Shown: positions 1-8,381, counted from the first letter of the stretch. The stretch: 64,000 nucleotides of DNA from Bog-473 sp963788585 (GCA_963788585.1 CAWBHA010000005.1:62001-126000); one strand, 5' to 3'. Translations and numbers: made by a program. Notes: generated from the sequence alone by a model not told the origin.

Positions 1-522
1 GCCCGAGACGACGTGCTGGTCACGCAGGTCGGTGGTGAGGTGGCGGTTGGAGTCGCTGGTGCGGACGAAGGCGGCGAACTCCTCGCTCCCCGGCTCGGGG
101 CCGAGGTCCCCCAGCGGGCCCTCGTCGCCGGGAGCCAGCACCCACCACGATGCCTTGCGCTGGGTACCGTACTCGCGCACGAGGATGCCGATCCCCGCGC
201 CATCGAGCCCGGACTCCCCCGACCCGAACACGAAGCGGGCCACCGCGCCACGGGGCTTCGTCTTCTTCGGCGGGTCTTCCACGTCCAGGCGTCCCGCCTG
301 GGAGAGGTGGAGCACGATGCGGGTCCCGTCGTCGAACTCCCACACCAGGTACTTGGCCCGGCGCTTGACGGAGACGAGGCGGTGGCCCTGGAGGGCATCG
401 GGCGCCGGGTCGTAGGTCTTGAGCGACGAGAAGCCGAGCAGGTCGGCCCGCCGCAGGGTCAGCCCGGCCAGGAGCGTGTCGAGGCGCTCGGAGAGGGCCT
501 GCATCTCGGGCAATTCGGGCAC
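1..522 (-). CDS. Fpg/Nei family DNA glycosylase (N-terminal part, cut by window edge)
   Basis: Base-excision-repair glycosylase/AP lyase that removes oxidised bases. The gene runs off the left edge, leaving 174 codons of the usual 270-290. I chose the GTG at 522 because it gives the N-terminus PELPEMQAL; in this family the proline exposed after Met removal is the nucleophile and the next glutamate the acid. A KRRAKYLVW stretch near residue 55 fits the conserved beta-hairpin lysine. The H2TH and zinc-finger parts lie outside the window, so Fpg and Nei cannot be told apart. A TACATT hexamer ends 5 bases before the GTG, suggesting a leaderless message. It diverges from the methyltransferase gene with only 14 bases between start codons. 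Confidence 0.85.
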   Translation of the reverse strand, partial: MPELPEMQALSERLDTLLAGLTLRRADLLGFSSLKTYDPAPDALQGHRLVSVKRRAKYLVWEFDDGTRIVLHLSQAGRLDVEDPPKKTKPRGAVARFVFGSGESGLDGAGIGILVREYGTQRKASWWVLAPGDEGPLGDLGPEPGSEEFAAFVRTSDSNRHLTTDLRDQHVVSG

Positions 523-536
523 GCCACAATGTACGC

Positions 537-1331
537 ATGAGCTACACCCACGGGCACCACGAGTCGGTGCTGCGCAGCCACACCTGGCGCACCGCCGAGA
601 ACTCCAGCGCCTACCTGCTGCCCCATCTGCGTGCCGGCATGTCCCTCCTCGACGTGGGCTGCGGCCCCGGGACGATCACGGCCGACCTCGCCCTCCTGGT
701 GGCGCCGGGCGATGTGGTCGGCATCGACGCCGCCGCCGATGTCGTGGCGCAGGCACAGGCCCACGCGGAGGGCCTCGGGGTGCCCAACCTGCGCTTCGAG
801 GTGGCCGACCTCTTCGCCCTCGGCTACCCGGACGCGTCCTTCGACGTCGTGCATGTGCACCAGGTGCTCCAGCATCTCGGCGACCCGGCGGCGGCGCTGG
901 TGGAACTGCGGCGGGTGCTGCGACCCGACGGGGTGCTGGCGGCCCGGGACTCCGACTACGGCGCCTTCACCTGGGCGCCCGCCGACCCCCGGCTCGACCG
1001 CTGGCTCGGGCTGTACTTCGCCGTGACGGCGCGCAACGGACACGACGCCCGCATCGGGCCCCGCCTCCTCGGCCTGGCCCACGAGGCGGGCTTCGGCGAC
1101 GTCGTCGCGTCGAGCTCGACGTGGACCTATGCCGACCCCGAGGCTCGGGCGTGGTGGGGCAGACTGTGGGCCGACCGCGTGCGCTACTCGCGCTTCGCCG
1201 AGCAGGCGGTCGAGTACGGGCTGAGCGACGCGGCCGAGCTCTCGTCCATCGCCGACGCGTTCACCCGCTGGGCGGACTCGGACGACGCCATCTTCGTCAT
1301 CCCCCACGTGGAGATCCTGGCCCGGGGGTGA
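537..1331 (+). CDS. class I SAM-dependent methyltransferase (UbiE-like)
   Basis: A 264-residue Rossmann-fold methyltransferase. Motif I is clear (LLDVGCGPGTIT, about residues 37-48), followed by an acidic loop (GIDAAADVV), motif II (FEVADLF) and the post-motif FDVVHVHQVLQHL. This arrangement is typical of the UbiE/COQ5 and Methyltransf_11/25 groups that modify small molecules or lipids. The substrate cannot be read from the sequence. The C-terminal 90 residues, rich in W and Y, form a lid-like region. There is no Shine-Dalgarno sequence before the ATG, and the gene shares a 14-base divergent spacer with the glycosylase gene. Nothing suggests an operon partner. Confidence 0.85.
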   Translation: MSYTHGHHESVLRSHTWRTAENSSAYLLPHLRAGMSLLDVGCGPGTITADLALLVAPGDVVGIDAAADVVAQAQAHAEGLGVPNLRFEVADLFALGYPDASFDVVHVHQVLQHLGDPAAALVELRRVLRPDGVLAARDSDYGAFTWAPADPRLDRWLGLYFAVTARNGHDARIGPRLLGLAHEAGFGDVVASSSTWTYADPEARAWWGRLWADRVRYSRFAEQAVEYGLSDAAELSSIADAFTRWADSDDAIFVIPHVEILARG

Positions 1332-1362
1332 GGCGGCGGCGCGTCCTCGCTGCGCCGAGCGT

Positions 1363-2205
1363 CTAGTCGGACCAGAGCTTGTCGGTGTAGGTGTCGGTGC
1401 CGGGCAGGGTCGGGATGAACGGCAGCATGGCGACCACCTTTCCCTTGCCCGCGTCCTCGAGCCGGCGCCGGTGCTCCACGAAGACCGGCTCCCAGGCCGC
1501 CTCGGGAGGCGTGTTGAGGAACCACAGGAGGACCGTGCGATCGTCGCGCGCCTTCTCGCGCGGCACGTCCCCCGGCGCGTCGACCTCCAGCGCGATCGGC
1601 GTGAAGGCGGCCACCAGGTCGGCGTCGGTCCCCGGCATGAGACCCGGCAGGTGCTCGTTGCGCAGCCAGGCCCAGAACTCCTCGTTGGTCAGCGACTCGT
1701 CGCGATCGATGAAGACGGTGACGAAACCCCGATAGGGATGGTCGAGCGCCAGCTCCACGGGGACCCCATCGGGCTCACGCCGGTGCTCCCATTGGTAGAA
1801 GTAGAGCAGCGTGTGCACGTGGTCGCGCTCTTGGAACATCCGGCCGGCGGCGTGCAGCGCGTTCACCTGGCGCAGCGCCCACTTGTTCCACACGTCGTGG
1901 TAGCCGTCGAGCACCCAATAGGCCGAGATGTAGGAGCCTCGGCCGGGCTCGCCGGTGATGGCGGAGGGGTCGGGGTCGCGGAACGCCTTCAGGTCGCCCG
2001 TGGCGACGTAGCGGCGACCGGCAAAGTTGTAGGGCCCGACCATGCAGCCGGCGTAGAAATGATCCCGTTCGTACCAGTGGTTGTAGGCCACCTCGTGGCC
2101 ACGGTGGGGCTCGACGAGGGTGAGCAGCATCGACCCGAGCTTGACCGGCTCGGCCTCCGCGTAGATCTCGATCGGCTTGCTCTTCCTCGGTGCGTCCTCG
2201 GGCAT
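1363..2205 (-). CDS. conserved dimeric alpha/beta-barrel (EthD-like) protein
   Basis: A 280-residue cytoplasmic protein that seems to hold two ferredoxin-like (dimeric alpha/beta-barrel) halves. The first carries the segment YNHWYERDHFYAGCMVGPY near residues 41-59; the second carries RGFVTVFIDRDESLTNEEFW and NEHLPGLMPG. The pattern (N)xWY/HxxH recalls EthD and related barrel proteins, but no enzymatic role can be assigned. The start ATG at 2205 was chosen because the longer open frame to 3036 lies over the anti-sigma gene in another frame. It is 31 bases downstream of the anti-sigma gene on the same strand and may be co-transcribed with it. A distant relative lies at 30323-30982. Confidence 0.7.
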   Translation of the reverse strand: MPEDAPRKSKPIEIYAEAEPVKLGSMLLTLVEPHRGHEVAYNHWYERDHFYAGCMVGPYNFAGRRYVATGDLKAFRDPDPSAITGEPGRGSYISAYWVLDGYHDVWNKWALRQVNALHAAGRMFQERDHVHTLLYFYQWEHRREPDGVPVELALDHPYRGFVTVFIDRDESLTNEEFWAWLRNEHLPGLMPGTDADLVAAFTPIALEVDAPGDVPREKARDDRTVLLWFLNTPPEAAWEPVFVEHRRRLEDAGKGKVVAMLPFIPTLPGTDTYTDKLWSD

Positions 2206-2236
2206 GGAGAGTGAACCTAACAGCAGCGCTGCGCCG

Positions 2237-3055
2237 TCAGACAGTCCCGGTGGCCACCACGGCGGTCGTGGGGACGACGGCCCCGCCGGCAGGTTCGGCG
2301 GTGATGCTGAGACGCGAAGGGCGCTTCGTCCCCGCCATGGTGAAGACGGATTGGTGCGGTGAGGACCCGAGCAGGCCGAGCGAGATCGCGACACCCCGGG
2401 TGATCCCCCACAGCTGGTAGGTCTGCGCGGGGCCGAGCGACGGGAGGCTCGACGTAACGAGATAGCCACGGCCGTCGGGGACGACCACGAACTCCGCCAG
2501 CACCTGATGCGAGGACGAGGACAGGTAGACCAGCCGGCGCCCCGGCGCCTGCAGCGCACCGGACACCGTCGAGGGCTGGTGGGACACCTGGGCCTGGAGG
2601 TCCGAAGCCCGGTTGTCCGCGCGCACCAACCCGATGCCCAGGACCGCCGCGACGGCGGCGGCGACCGCGGTGGCGACCAGCGTGACGACGTTGCGCGGGC
2701 GCCGACGGTGCCCGCCCGACGGGGCGCGGAAGGGCGAAGAGGGCTCGGACGGTTCGCCGCCTGCGTTCGCCGTTTCGGCCACGGCGAGCGATTCGGCCAC
2801 GGCGAGCGATGGCATGGGCGGTGGCTCCTCGTCCGCCTCGCGCTCGGGCAGCTGGCTGGCGATCCGGGACCACAGGCCCTCGGGCAGCGGCTCGACCGAG
2901 TTGCCCAGCGCGGCCGCTGCCTCGCGCAGCGAGTCGAGCTCGGCGCGGCAGCGAGGACAGGTTTCCAGGTGCGCCTCGAGCTCCGTGTGCTCGTCGCCGT
3001 CGACGGCGTCGAGCGCGTAGGCGCCCAGGAGCTCACTCGCCTCGTCGTGCGACAT
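2237..3055 (-). CDS. RskA-type membrane anti-sigma factor
   Basis: A 272-residue anti-sigma factor. Residues 1-70 form the zinc-binding anti-sigma domain with the HxxxCxxC motif (HLETCPRC, about residues 29-36). A single membrane helix follows near residues 122-144 (VTLVATAVAAAVAAVLGIGL). The C-terminal extracytoplasmic part resembles the RskA C-terminal domain (LVYLSSSSHQVL, TYQLWGI). It should hold the sigma factor encoded immediately upstream and release it after regulated proteolysis; an RseP-type site-2 protease is encoded at 53764-55123. Its ATG shares one base with the sigma gene stop (TGATG), so translation is probably coupled. An 18-base direct repeat (SLAVAE twice) lies in the linker at 2776-2811. 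Confidence 0.88.
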   Translation of the reverse strand: MSHDEASELLGAYALDAVDGDEHTELEAHLETCPRCRAELDSLREAAAALGNSVEPLPEGLWSRIASQLPEREADEEPPPMPSLAVAESLAVAETANAGGEPSEPSSPFRAPSGGHRRRPRNVVTLVATAVAAAVAAVLGIGLVRADNRASDLQAQVSHQPSTVSGALQAPGRRLVYLSSSSHQVLAEFVVVPDGRGYLVTSSLPSLGPAQTYQLWGITRGVAISLGLLGSSPHQSVFTMAGTKRPSRLSITAEPAGGAVVPTTAVVATGTV

Positions 3056-3630
3056 CAGGCGTCCACCCCCCGGACCCCGGTGTCGGCCAGCGCGGCGCGC
3101 AAGCGCCGCATCCCGTTCCGGATGCGACTCTTGACCGTGCCCTCCGGCTGGTCGAGAAGCGTCGCCACCTCTCGGTAGGTATGCCCGTCGAAGTAGGCCA
3201 GCTCGATGGCCCGGCGCTCCTCGTCGGGCAGCAGACCCATGGCCGCGGCCACCTGGTCCGCCACCGCCAGATCCCAGACCTCGCGCTGCATGTCGTAGCT
3301 GCTCTCCGCGGTGCGCATGGCGTCGCGGGCCTCGCGCAGGCGGCGCGAGTTGGAGGAGCGGACCGCGTCGACCGCCCGCCCGTGGGACTGCGCAAGCAGA
3401 AACGACCTGAGCGAGCCCCGGTCGGAGTCGAATTTGTCCGGCTCGTTCCACAACCGCAGGAAGACCTCCTGGGTCACGTCCTCGGCCTCGGTGGGGTTGT
3501 TGAGCACGCGTTTGGCCAGGCCGTACACAGCCCCGCCATGGCGGCGGTAGGCCTCCGCCAGCGCCACTTCGCTGTAGCGGGCGATGGACGTGACCAGCTG
3601 GGCGTCGCTGTATTCGTCGATCCGCCGCAT
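3055..3630 (-). CDS. ECF-subfamily RNA polymerase sigma factor (SigK-like)
   Basis: A 191-residue ECF sigma factor. Region 2 covers about residues 18-90, with NPTEAEDVTQEVFLRLW as the core-binding helix. Region 4 covers about 125-180, with the helix-turn-helix TYREVATLLDQPEGTVKSRI. The pairing with a downstream RskA-type anti-sigma factor resembles the SigK/RskA arrangement of mycobacteria. The start at 3630 gives a normal N-terminus for the family. The upstream 88-base spacer is shared with the divergent diiron-protein gene at 3719, which is a natural candidate target. The environmental signal is unknown. Confidence 0.9.
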   Translation of the reverse strand: MRRIDEYSDAQLVTSIARYSEVALAEAYRRHGGAVYGLAKRVLNNPTEAEDVTQEVFLRLWNEPDKFDSDRGSLRSFLLAQSHGRAVDAVRSSNSRRLREARDAMRTAESSYDMQREVWDLAVADQVAAAMGLLPDEERRAIELAYFDGHTYREVATLLDQPEGTVKSRIRNGMRRLRAALADTGVRGVDA

Positions 3631-3705
3631 CGCACGGCCTGTTCGGGCCAGCCTCCCTCAATGGATGTCTGGGCTTTCGGCCATCCAGGCCACGCCTGGT
3701 CTTCG

Positions 3706-3718
3706 GATAGTAGGCGTT
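3706..3718 (+). promoter_or_regulatory. putative leaderless promoter of the diiron gene
   Basis: GATAGT at 3706-3711 lies exactly 7 bases before the ATG at 3719, the spacing expected if transcription starts at the start codon. There is no Shine-Dalgarno sequence. The same spacer holds a 6-base inverted repeat (TGGATG at 3663-3668 and CATCCA at 3682-3687) that could be a regulator site. Confidence 0.4.
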
Positions 3719-4522
3719 ATGCGAACGACCATCGACTCCTATACGTCCCGGGCGGGACGGCTGGACCTGGAGGGTATCGACTTCGATGACTTCAAGGACG
3801 AGCCGCTGGCGCCCGCCACCCTGCGCTCGTTGCGCTACATGCACGACGTGGAGCACCACACCGTGTGCTACCTGCGAGACCTGCTGCTGACACCGGCACA
3901 CCAGGATCCGCAGGTCACCTCCTTTCTGTCCTGTTGGGTCTTCGAGGAGATGTGGCACGGAGAGGCCATCGGCCGCGTGCTCGAGGCGCACGGCGAGGAG
4001 GCCGGCCCACCGCGCATCGCCGCGCTGCGCCACGGCCATCGGCGCCGACAAGCCATGACGACGCTCAGCACGATCGCCTCGGCCGCCTTCGCGGGCCGCG
4101 CCTTCGTCGCGCTCCACATGAGCTGGGGCGCCATCAACGAATGGACCACTCAGGCCGGCTACGCCCGCCTCTCCGAGACCGCCGACCACCCGACACTCCG
4201 CGAGTTGCTGCGCCGCATCATGAAACAGGAGGGCTCGCACATCGACTTCTATGCATCGGAGGCGACTCGCCGCCTCGCGGACGACGTCAAGGCACAGCGA
4301 CTCACCCGCTTCGCCCTGGCGCACTGGTGGCGGCCCGTCGGCTCCGGTCTGATGCCCGAGCGAGAGGTCGGCTTCCTCGTGCGCTACCTCTTCTCCGGCC
4401 CCAAGGGGCGTGCGGTGCTCGAGCGCATCGACCGCAGGGTGGACCGGTTGCCCGGACAGGGGGAACTGCACCTGCTCACGCGTGCGGTCAAGCGTCTCGA
4501 GGTGGCAGCGGCCGCACGTTGA
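3719..4522 (+). CDS. ferritin-like diiron protein
   Basis: A 267-residue helical protein with the spaced carboxylate/histidine motifs of a diiron site: E45 (HDVEHH), E77-x-x-H80 (EEMWHGE), a possible E141 (INEWTT), and E171-x-x-H174 (KQEGSHIDFY). This layout fits acyl-ACP desaturase-like or other ferritin-fold oxidases rather than iron-storage ferritin. No signal peptide is seen. The ATG at 3719 is preferred over in-frame starts upstream because a -10-like hexamer sits 7 bases before it and the upstream codons would overlap the sigma promoter. It diverges from the ECF sigma gene. The substrate is not predictable. Confidence 0.7.
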   Translation: MRTTIDSYTSRAGRLDLEGIDFDDFKDEPLAPATLRSLRYMHDVEHHTVCYLRDLLLTPAHQDPQVTSFLSCWVFEEMWHGEAIGRVLEAHGEEAGPPRIAALRHGHRRRQAMTTLSTIASAAFAGRAFVALHMSWGAINEWTTQAGYARLSETADHPTLRELLRRIMKQEGSHIDFYASEATRRLADDVKAQRLTRFALAHWWRPVGSGLMPEREVGFLVRYLFSGPKGRAVLERIDRRVDRLPGQGELHLLTRAVKRLEVAAAAR

Positions 4523-4523
4523 C

Positions 4524-4543
4524 CGATGCGGTCCGACGCATCG
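4524..4543 (+). terminator. hairpin just after the diiron gene
   Basis: A 7-base perfect stem (CGATGCG / CGCATCG) with a 6-base loop begins 2 bases after the stop codon at 4522. No T-tract follows, as is common for actinobacterial intrinsic terminators. Confidence 0.45.
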
Positions 4544-4616
4544 TCAGCGGTGTGCAGGGCTGACGTCGCCTCCCAACGATGCGGGAACCGGCGCCGGAAC
4601 CCCGGGGCGGGGTGGT

Positions 4617-4634
4617 CGCCACGACGTCGTGGCG
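4617..4634. other. 18-bp perfect palindrome in intergenic region
   Basis: CGCCACGACGTCGTGGCG is its own reverse complement. It lies in the 190-base gap between the diiron gene and the RidA gene, together with a CCGGCGCCGG palindrome at 4598-4607 and the hairpin at 4524-4543. It could be a dyad operator for the downstream gene or part of a folded 5' leader. No protein-coding potential is evident in this gap. Confidence 0.5.
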
Positions 4635-4712
4635 GCTGCCCCGCTTCTCCCCGGCGCTCGTCGTGGGTAGGGTGGCGTCGGCTCGCGCACCCGGCGCACA
4701 GAGAGGTGACTC

Positions 4713-5105
4713 GTGGAGCACTCGGCAGTCAACCCGTGGGAGTGGTCGAAGGCCTTCGGCTTCTCGCAGGCGGTCAAGCTCACCGGGGCCCAGGAACTCC
4801 TGGTCTGCTCGGGCCAGACGGCCATGGGCCCGGATGGGTCGCTGCCGACGACGTCGGACATGGGCACCCAGGTGCGCACCGCGCTCGACAACGTCGTGAC
4901 CGTGCTCGAGGCGGCCGACATGAAGCCGGCCGACATCGTCAAGTCGACGATCTACACGACCGACGTCGACGAGCTCATCGGCGTCATCGGGACCGAGTCC
5001 CAGCGGATCCTCGGCTCGCACCTTCCCGCCAGCACCTTGATCGGCGTCACCCGCCTAGCCTTCCCGGAGCTCAAGGTGGAGATCGAGGTCCTCGCGGCGC
5101 GTTGA
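4713..5105 (+). CDS. RidA/YjgF family protein
   Basis: A 130-residue protein of the RidA (YjgF/YER057c/UK114) family. Family members deaminate reactive enamines and imines made by PLP enzymes, or belong to functionally diverged subfamilies. The core is recognisable: ELLVCSGQTAMGPDG, TQVRTALDNVVTVLEAAD, and STLIGVTRLAFPELKVEIEVLAA near the C-terminus. The arginine that binds the substrate carboxylate in true RidA is normally in an R-(C/A)-x-V-x-V context near residue 105; here it is replaced by T-R-L-A-F, so catalytic deaminase activity is doubtful. The GTG start has a good Shine-Dalgarno (AGAGAGGTGA) a few bases upstream. Confidence 0.85.
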   Translation: MEHSAVNPWEWSKAFGFSQAVKLTGAQELLVCSGQTAMGPDGSLPTTSDMGTQVRTALDNVVTVLEAADMKPADIVKSTIYTTDVDELIGVIGTESQRILGSHLPASTLIGVTRLAFPELKVEIEVLAAR

Positions 5106-5199
5106 GCGCCGCCCGGATCGTAGCAAGCTGCCACGGCATCACACACCCCCCGGGACTGGGGGCGGCCGATCTGCGGACACGCAACCGCCATACTGAGCC

Positions 5200-6021
5200 A
5201 TGGCCGCCGCGACGCCCACGATGGCAGCGATCGTCTCGGCGGCCGACCGGCGCACGGCGGAGATCGTCGACGCACTGCGCACGCTCGACGCGGTCGATCT
5301 CACGTCGGCCTCGCTCCTTCCCGACTGGAGCCTGCTGACCGTCGCCTGCCACTTGCGCTACGGCGCCGCTGCGTTGACGCGCATGACGGCGGACGCATTG
5401 GACGGGCGGACCACCTCCTACTATCCCGCTGGCCGGGCGGCCGAACGTCCCGGCACCCTCGCACCCGAACCCGGAGAACCTCCCGAGTCCGTCGTGACGT
5501 CGCTGGCCGACCGGAGCGCCGCGCTCGGCGCGCTGTGGAACGGACGGAAGGACGGTGAGTGGGCGCGGACGGTCCACGAACCGCCGGACAACGTGGACCT
5601 CGGGCCGGTCGAGCTGGGTCGCCTGCCCCTGCTGCGCCTGACGGAAGTGGAGGTGCACGGCGGCGACCTCGGGCTGGGTCTGCGCGACTGGAGCCACGTC
5701 TTCGTCCGTGCCGCTCTCCCGATGCGGATCGCCTGGCTCAACGCCCGACGCGCCAATCATCGCGCCTTCGATGCCGATCTGGAGGGCTCGTGGCTGCTCG
5801 CCGCGTCGGACGGGCCGGCCTATGCGGTGGCGGTCCGGGGAGCGGCCGTCCGGGCGAGCCGGGCCGAGGCCTCCGCGGCACACGTGGCGACGGCGACGAT
5901 CGAGGGGACGAGCCGGGACCTCCTCGCGTTGCTGCTCGGACGACCACCCCGTGCAGCGTTGCGCGTGCGGGGCGACCACGGGTTCGGCGAGCGGTTCACG
6001 GATGCGTTCCCCGGTCCGTGA
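5200..6021 (+). CDS. maleylpyruvate-isomerase / mycothiol-dependent DinB-fold protein
   Basis: A 273-residue protein of the MDMPI (mycothiol-dependent maleylpyruvate isomerase) family. The N-terminal DinB-like four-helix domain carries the W-x6-C-H-L segment (LPDWSLLTVACHLRYGA, about residues 40-56) and the later E-x-E-V-H-G-G-D (LTEVEVHGGDLGLG, about residues 146-159); together these supply the usual His/Glu/His metal site. The C-terminal 80 residues match the MDMPI C-terminal domain. The family uses mycothiol, which fits an actinobacterium. A second ATG lies at 5221; I kept 5200 because a CATACT hexamer sits 5 bases before it. The true substrate is unknown. Confidence 0.75.
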   Translation: MAAATPTMAAIVSAADRRTAEIVDALRTLDAVDLTSASLLPDWSLLTVACHLRYGAAALTRMTADALDGRTTSYYPAGRAAERPGTLAPEPGEPPESVVTSLADRSAALGALWNGRKDGEWARTVHEPPDNVDLGPVELGRLPLLRLTEVEVHGGDLGLGLRDWSHVFVRAALPMRIAWLNARRANHRAFDADLEGSWLLAASDGPAYAVAVRGAAVRASRAEASAAHVATATIEGTSRDLLALLLGRPPRAALRVRGDHGFGERFTDAFPGP

Positions 6022-6040
6022 CCGGGAGCGTCTGGTCGCC

Positions 6041-7123
6041 TCAGGCGATCACGGCGCGCAGCACGTCGCGGGTGCGCTGCAGTTGCGCCGCGGTCACACG
6101 TTCGTCCGGATGGTGCGCCAGCAGCGGGTCACCCGGACCGAAGTTGGCGGCGGGCACGCCGTGCTCCCAGAACGACGCCACGTCGGTCCACCCGACCTTC
6201 GCCTTCGGCGGGGCCCCGCTGCGTTCGACGAGCGTCCGCAGCAACGGATGCTCCAGGGACGGTGGCGCGCCGTCTCCGGCGTCGAGCAGGTCCCACGTGT
6301 CGCCGTGCTCCGGATCGAGCGTCGGATCGAGCAGCTCGTGGAGGAACGCCTCCGCCTCGACCTTGTCACGATCGGGCGCATAACGGTGGTTGAGGGTCAC
6401 GCTGGCGCGGTCGGGCACGACGTTGGCCGCCACACCGCCGTCGATCGCGACGACCTGGAGCTGTTCGACGTAGGTACACCCGTCCAGCACCACGTCACGC
6501 CCCTTCCAGTCCGCCACCCGCTGCAGGAGCGGTACCAGCCGGTGGACCGCGTTCCGGCCCGTGAAGGGCCGCGCGGTGTGGGCGCGGACACCGTGCAAGG
6601 TGATGCGCACCCGCATCGTTCCCTGGCAACCCGCCTCGACGAGGGCGCCGGTGGGCTCGCCCAGCACCGCGGCGTCACCGGCCAACAGCTCCGGGCGGGC
6701 AGTCCAGATCTCGAGCAGCCCGCTCTGGTCGCGGCCCACCTCCTCGCGGGCATAGAAGCACCAGGTGACGTCCACGGCCGGTTCCCGCACGGTCGTGGCC
6801 AGGTCGAGCATGACGGCGAGGCCGCCCTTCATGTCCGACGCGCCGACACCCCACAACGTGTCGCCCTCGAGCTTCGGCGTCTCGTTCGTCCCCGGCGGCA
6901 CGGTGTCGAGATGCCCGGCCAGCACCAAGCGCTGCGCACGTCCGAGCACCGTGCGGGCCAGCACGTTGTCCCCGACGCGCTCGACCTCGAGCCACGGGCA
7001 CTCGGCGAGCCTCGTCTGCACCAACGCCGCAATCGCCGCTTCGCTGCCGCTGACCGAGGGCACGGCCATCAGCTCCTCGGTGGCCTCGAGCAGATGTGCG
7101 GCCATCGGCTCAGGTGCTGGCAC
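6041..7123 (-). CDS. dapE: succinyl-diaminopimelate desuccinylase DapE
   Basis: Removes succinate from N-succinyl-LL-2,6-diaminopimelate in the succinylase route to lysine and peptidoglycan. The 360-residue M20-family fold shows the metal ligands in order: H in LVLAGHLDTVP, D in GVGASDMKGG, the general-base EE in FYAREEVG, E in AVLGEPTGA, and the C-terminal H in PLLAHHPDE. The lid domain is present (TARPFTGRNAVHRL). The start at 7123 overlaps the dapD end by 14 bases, which implies translational coupling; an ATG six codons later is an alternative. dapD directly upstream makes the substrate precursor. Confidence 0.95.
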   Translation of the reverse strand: MPAPEPMAAHLLEATEELMAVPSVSGSEAAIAALVQTRLAECPWLEVERVGDNVLARTVLGRAQRLVLAGHLDTVPPGTNETPKLEGDTLWGVGASDMKGGLAVMLDLATTVREPAVDVTWCFYAREEVGRDQSGLLEIWTARPELLAGDAAVLGEPTGALVEAGCQGTMRVRITLHGVRAHTARPFTGRNAVHRLVPLLQRVADWKGRDVVLDGCTYVEQLQVVAIDGGVAANVVPDRASVTLNHRYAPDRDKVEAEAFLHELLDPTLDPEHGDTWDLLDAGDGAPPSLEHPLLRTLVERSGAPPKAKVGWTDVASFWEHGVPAANFGPGDPLLAHHPDERVTAAQLQRTRDVLRAVIA

Positions 7124-7937
7124 CGTGGTCGCGCAGAACCTGGTTCAGCTGCGCCTTGTCGTGGCGCTCACCTTCGGTCAGGCGCTTGATCACGAGGACG
7201 CACGGCACGAAGAATTCCCCGCCCGGGTACTCGCGTCGGCGGCTGGCGCGGATGGCCACACACCACGGGGGCACCACGCCCCGCGATATCTCCTCGCCCG
7301 TCTCGGCGTCGATGACGGGAATGGAGGGATCGAGGAAGCTGCCGGCGCCGAGGACCGAGCCGCGGCCGATGCGGGCTCCGCCGGTGACCATGCACCGGCT
7401 CCCCACGAAGGCGTCGTCCTCGACGACGACGGGCACGGCATTCGGCGGCTCGAGGACGCCACCGATGCCGACCCCACCGGCGAGGTGCACCCGCTCACCG
7501 ATCTGGCCGCAGGAGGCGACGGTGGCCCAGGTGTCGACCATGGAGCCTGCGCCCACCCAGGCGCCGATGTTCACGTAGGAGGGCATGAGCACCACGCCAC
7601 GCCCGAGGAAGGAGCCCCAGCGTGCCGAGGCGCCCGGGAGCGCCCGCACCCCCGCTTCGGCGAAGCCGTGCTTCAGCGGCAGCTTGTCGGCGTACTCGAA
7701 GGGCCCGGCCTCGATCGTCTCCATGCCCCGCAGCGAGAACAGCATCAGGATCGACTTCTTCAGCCACTCGTGGACGACCACCTCGTCGGTGGTCGGGTCC
7801 ACCTCGGCCACACGCGCCTGCCCGCTGTCGAGGAGCTCGATGGCCTCCTCGACCAGCTTGGCGGCGTCGCCGTCGGCTGGTGAGAGCCCGTCCCGCCGGT
7901 CCCAGAGCTCTTCGATGCTCGCCTGCAGATCAGCCAT
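7110..7937 (-). CDS. dapD: tetrahydrodipicolinate N-succinyltransferase DapD
   Basis: Transfers succinyl from succinyl-CoA to tetrahydrodipicolinate. The 275-residue protein has the length and layout of the E. coli-type DapD: an N-terminal helical domain, the segment LKKSILMLFSLR, and a left-handed beta-helix with hexapeptide repeats (VVLMPSYVNIGAWVGAGSMV; VHLAGGVGIGGVL; CMVTGGARIGRGSVLGAG). The mycobacterial DapD is a longer, different form, so this type is notable in an actinobacterium. It starts a two-gene operon with dapE. A TAAGGT hexamer 5 bases before the ATG suggests a leaderless transcript. Confidence 0.95.
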   Translation of the reverse strand: MADLQASIEELWDRRDGLSPADGDAAKLVEEAIELLDSGQARVAEVDPTTDEVVVHEWLKKSILMLFSLRGMETIEAGPFEYADKLPLKHGFAEAGVRALPGASARWGSFLGRGVVLMPSYVNIGAWVGAGSMVDTWATVASCGQIGERVHLAGGVGIGGVLEPPNAVPVVVEDDAFVGSRCMVTGGARIGRGSVLGAGSFLDPSIPVIDAETGEEISRGVVPPWCVAIRASRRREYPGGEFFVPCVLVIKRLTEGERHDKAQLNQVLRDHGAST

Positions 7938-7942
7938 GGTGC

Positions 7943-7948
7943 ACCTTA
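7943..7948 (-). promoter_or_regulatory. -10 element of dapD
   Basis: TAAGGT on the minus strand, 5 bases upstream of the dapD ATG, in the TANNNT form seen before several other genes in this window. No -35 match and no Shine-Dalgarno were seen. Confidence 0.4.
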
Positions 7949-7967
7949 AGCCACGAGGCCCGCCGCC

Positions 7968-8381
7968 TCAGGCGTCCCGGTGCTCGGTCAGCGCGGGCGT
8001 CGGGGTCACGAAGAGGACGCACGACGGTGCGGCGCACTCGGCCCGGTGCCACACCCCCTCGGGCACCACCAGACCATGTCCCTCCTCCAGCGCCGCCTTC
8101 GTGCGGCGTTCCCCGTCGTCGAGGTGGAGGACGATCGAGCCCGAGAGGACCTGCACCACCTCTTCTCCAACCGGATGGCGCTCCCACCACGTCCACGACG
8201 ACGCGTAGTCGAAGACCGACAGCACCCGGCCGTCACGGAAGACGGCCAGCTCGGTGCGCCGGCGCCAGATCCCGTCGTCGACGGCGAGCAAGGAAATCGA
8301 CTGGTCCGATGCCAGATGGAGCACGGTCCGTCGATCGAGGGTGAACGGTGCCGGTGCCACCCCTGTCATCGCTCTGTGCAT
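7968..8381 (-). CDS. cupin-domain protein
   Basis: A protein of about 137 residues with one cupin beta-barrel. Cupin motif 1 reads roughly RHPVGEEVVQVLSGSIVLHL and motif 2 is EGHGLVVPEGVWHRAEC. The histidine/glutamate metal ligands are only partly kept (H in RHP, E in GEE, H in VWHR). The function may be small-molecule binding or a dioxygenase-like activity; none can be named. I placed the start at the ATG at 8381 (alternative ATG at 8369) because an earlier in-frame start would overlap the divergent LysR gene. It lies head-to-head with that regulator and is its most likely target. Confidence 0.65.
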   Translation of the reverse strand: MHRAMTGVAPAPFTLDRRTVLHLASDQSISLLAVDDGIWRRRTELAVFRDGRVLSVFDYASSWTWWERHPVGEEVVQVLSGSIVLHLDDGERRTKAALEEGHGLVVPEGVWHRAECAAPSCVLFVTPTPALTEHRDA

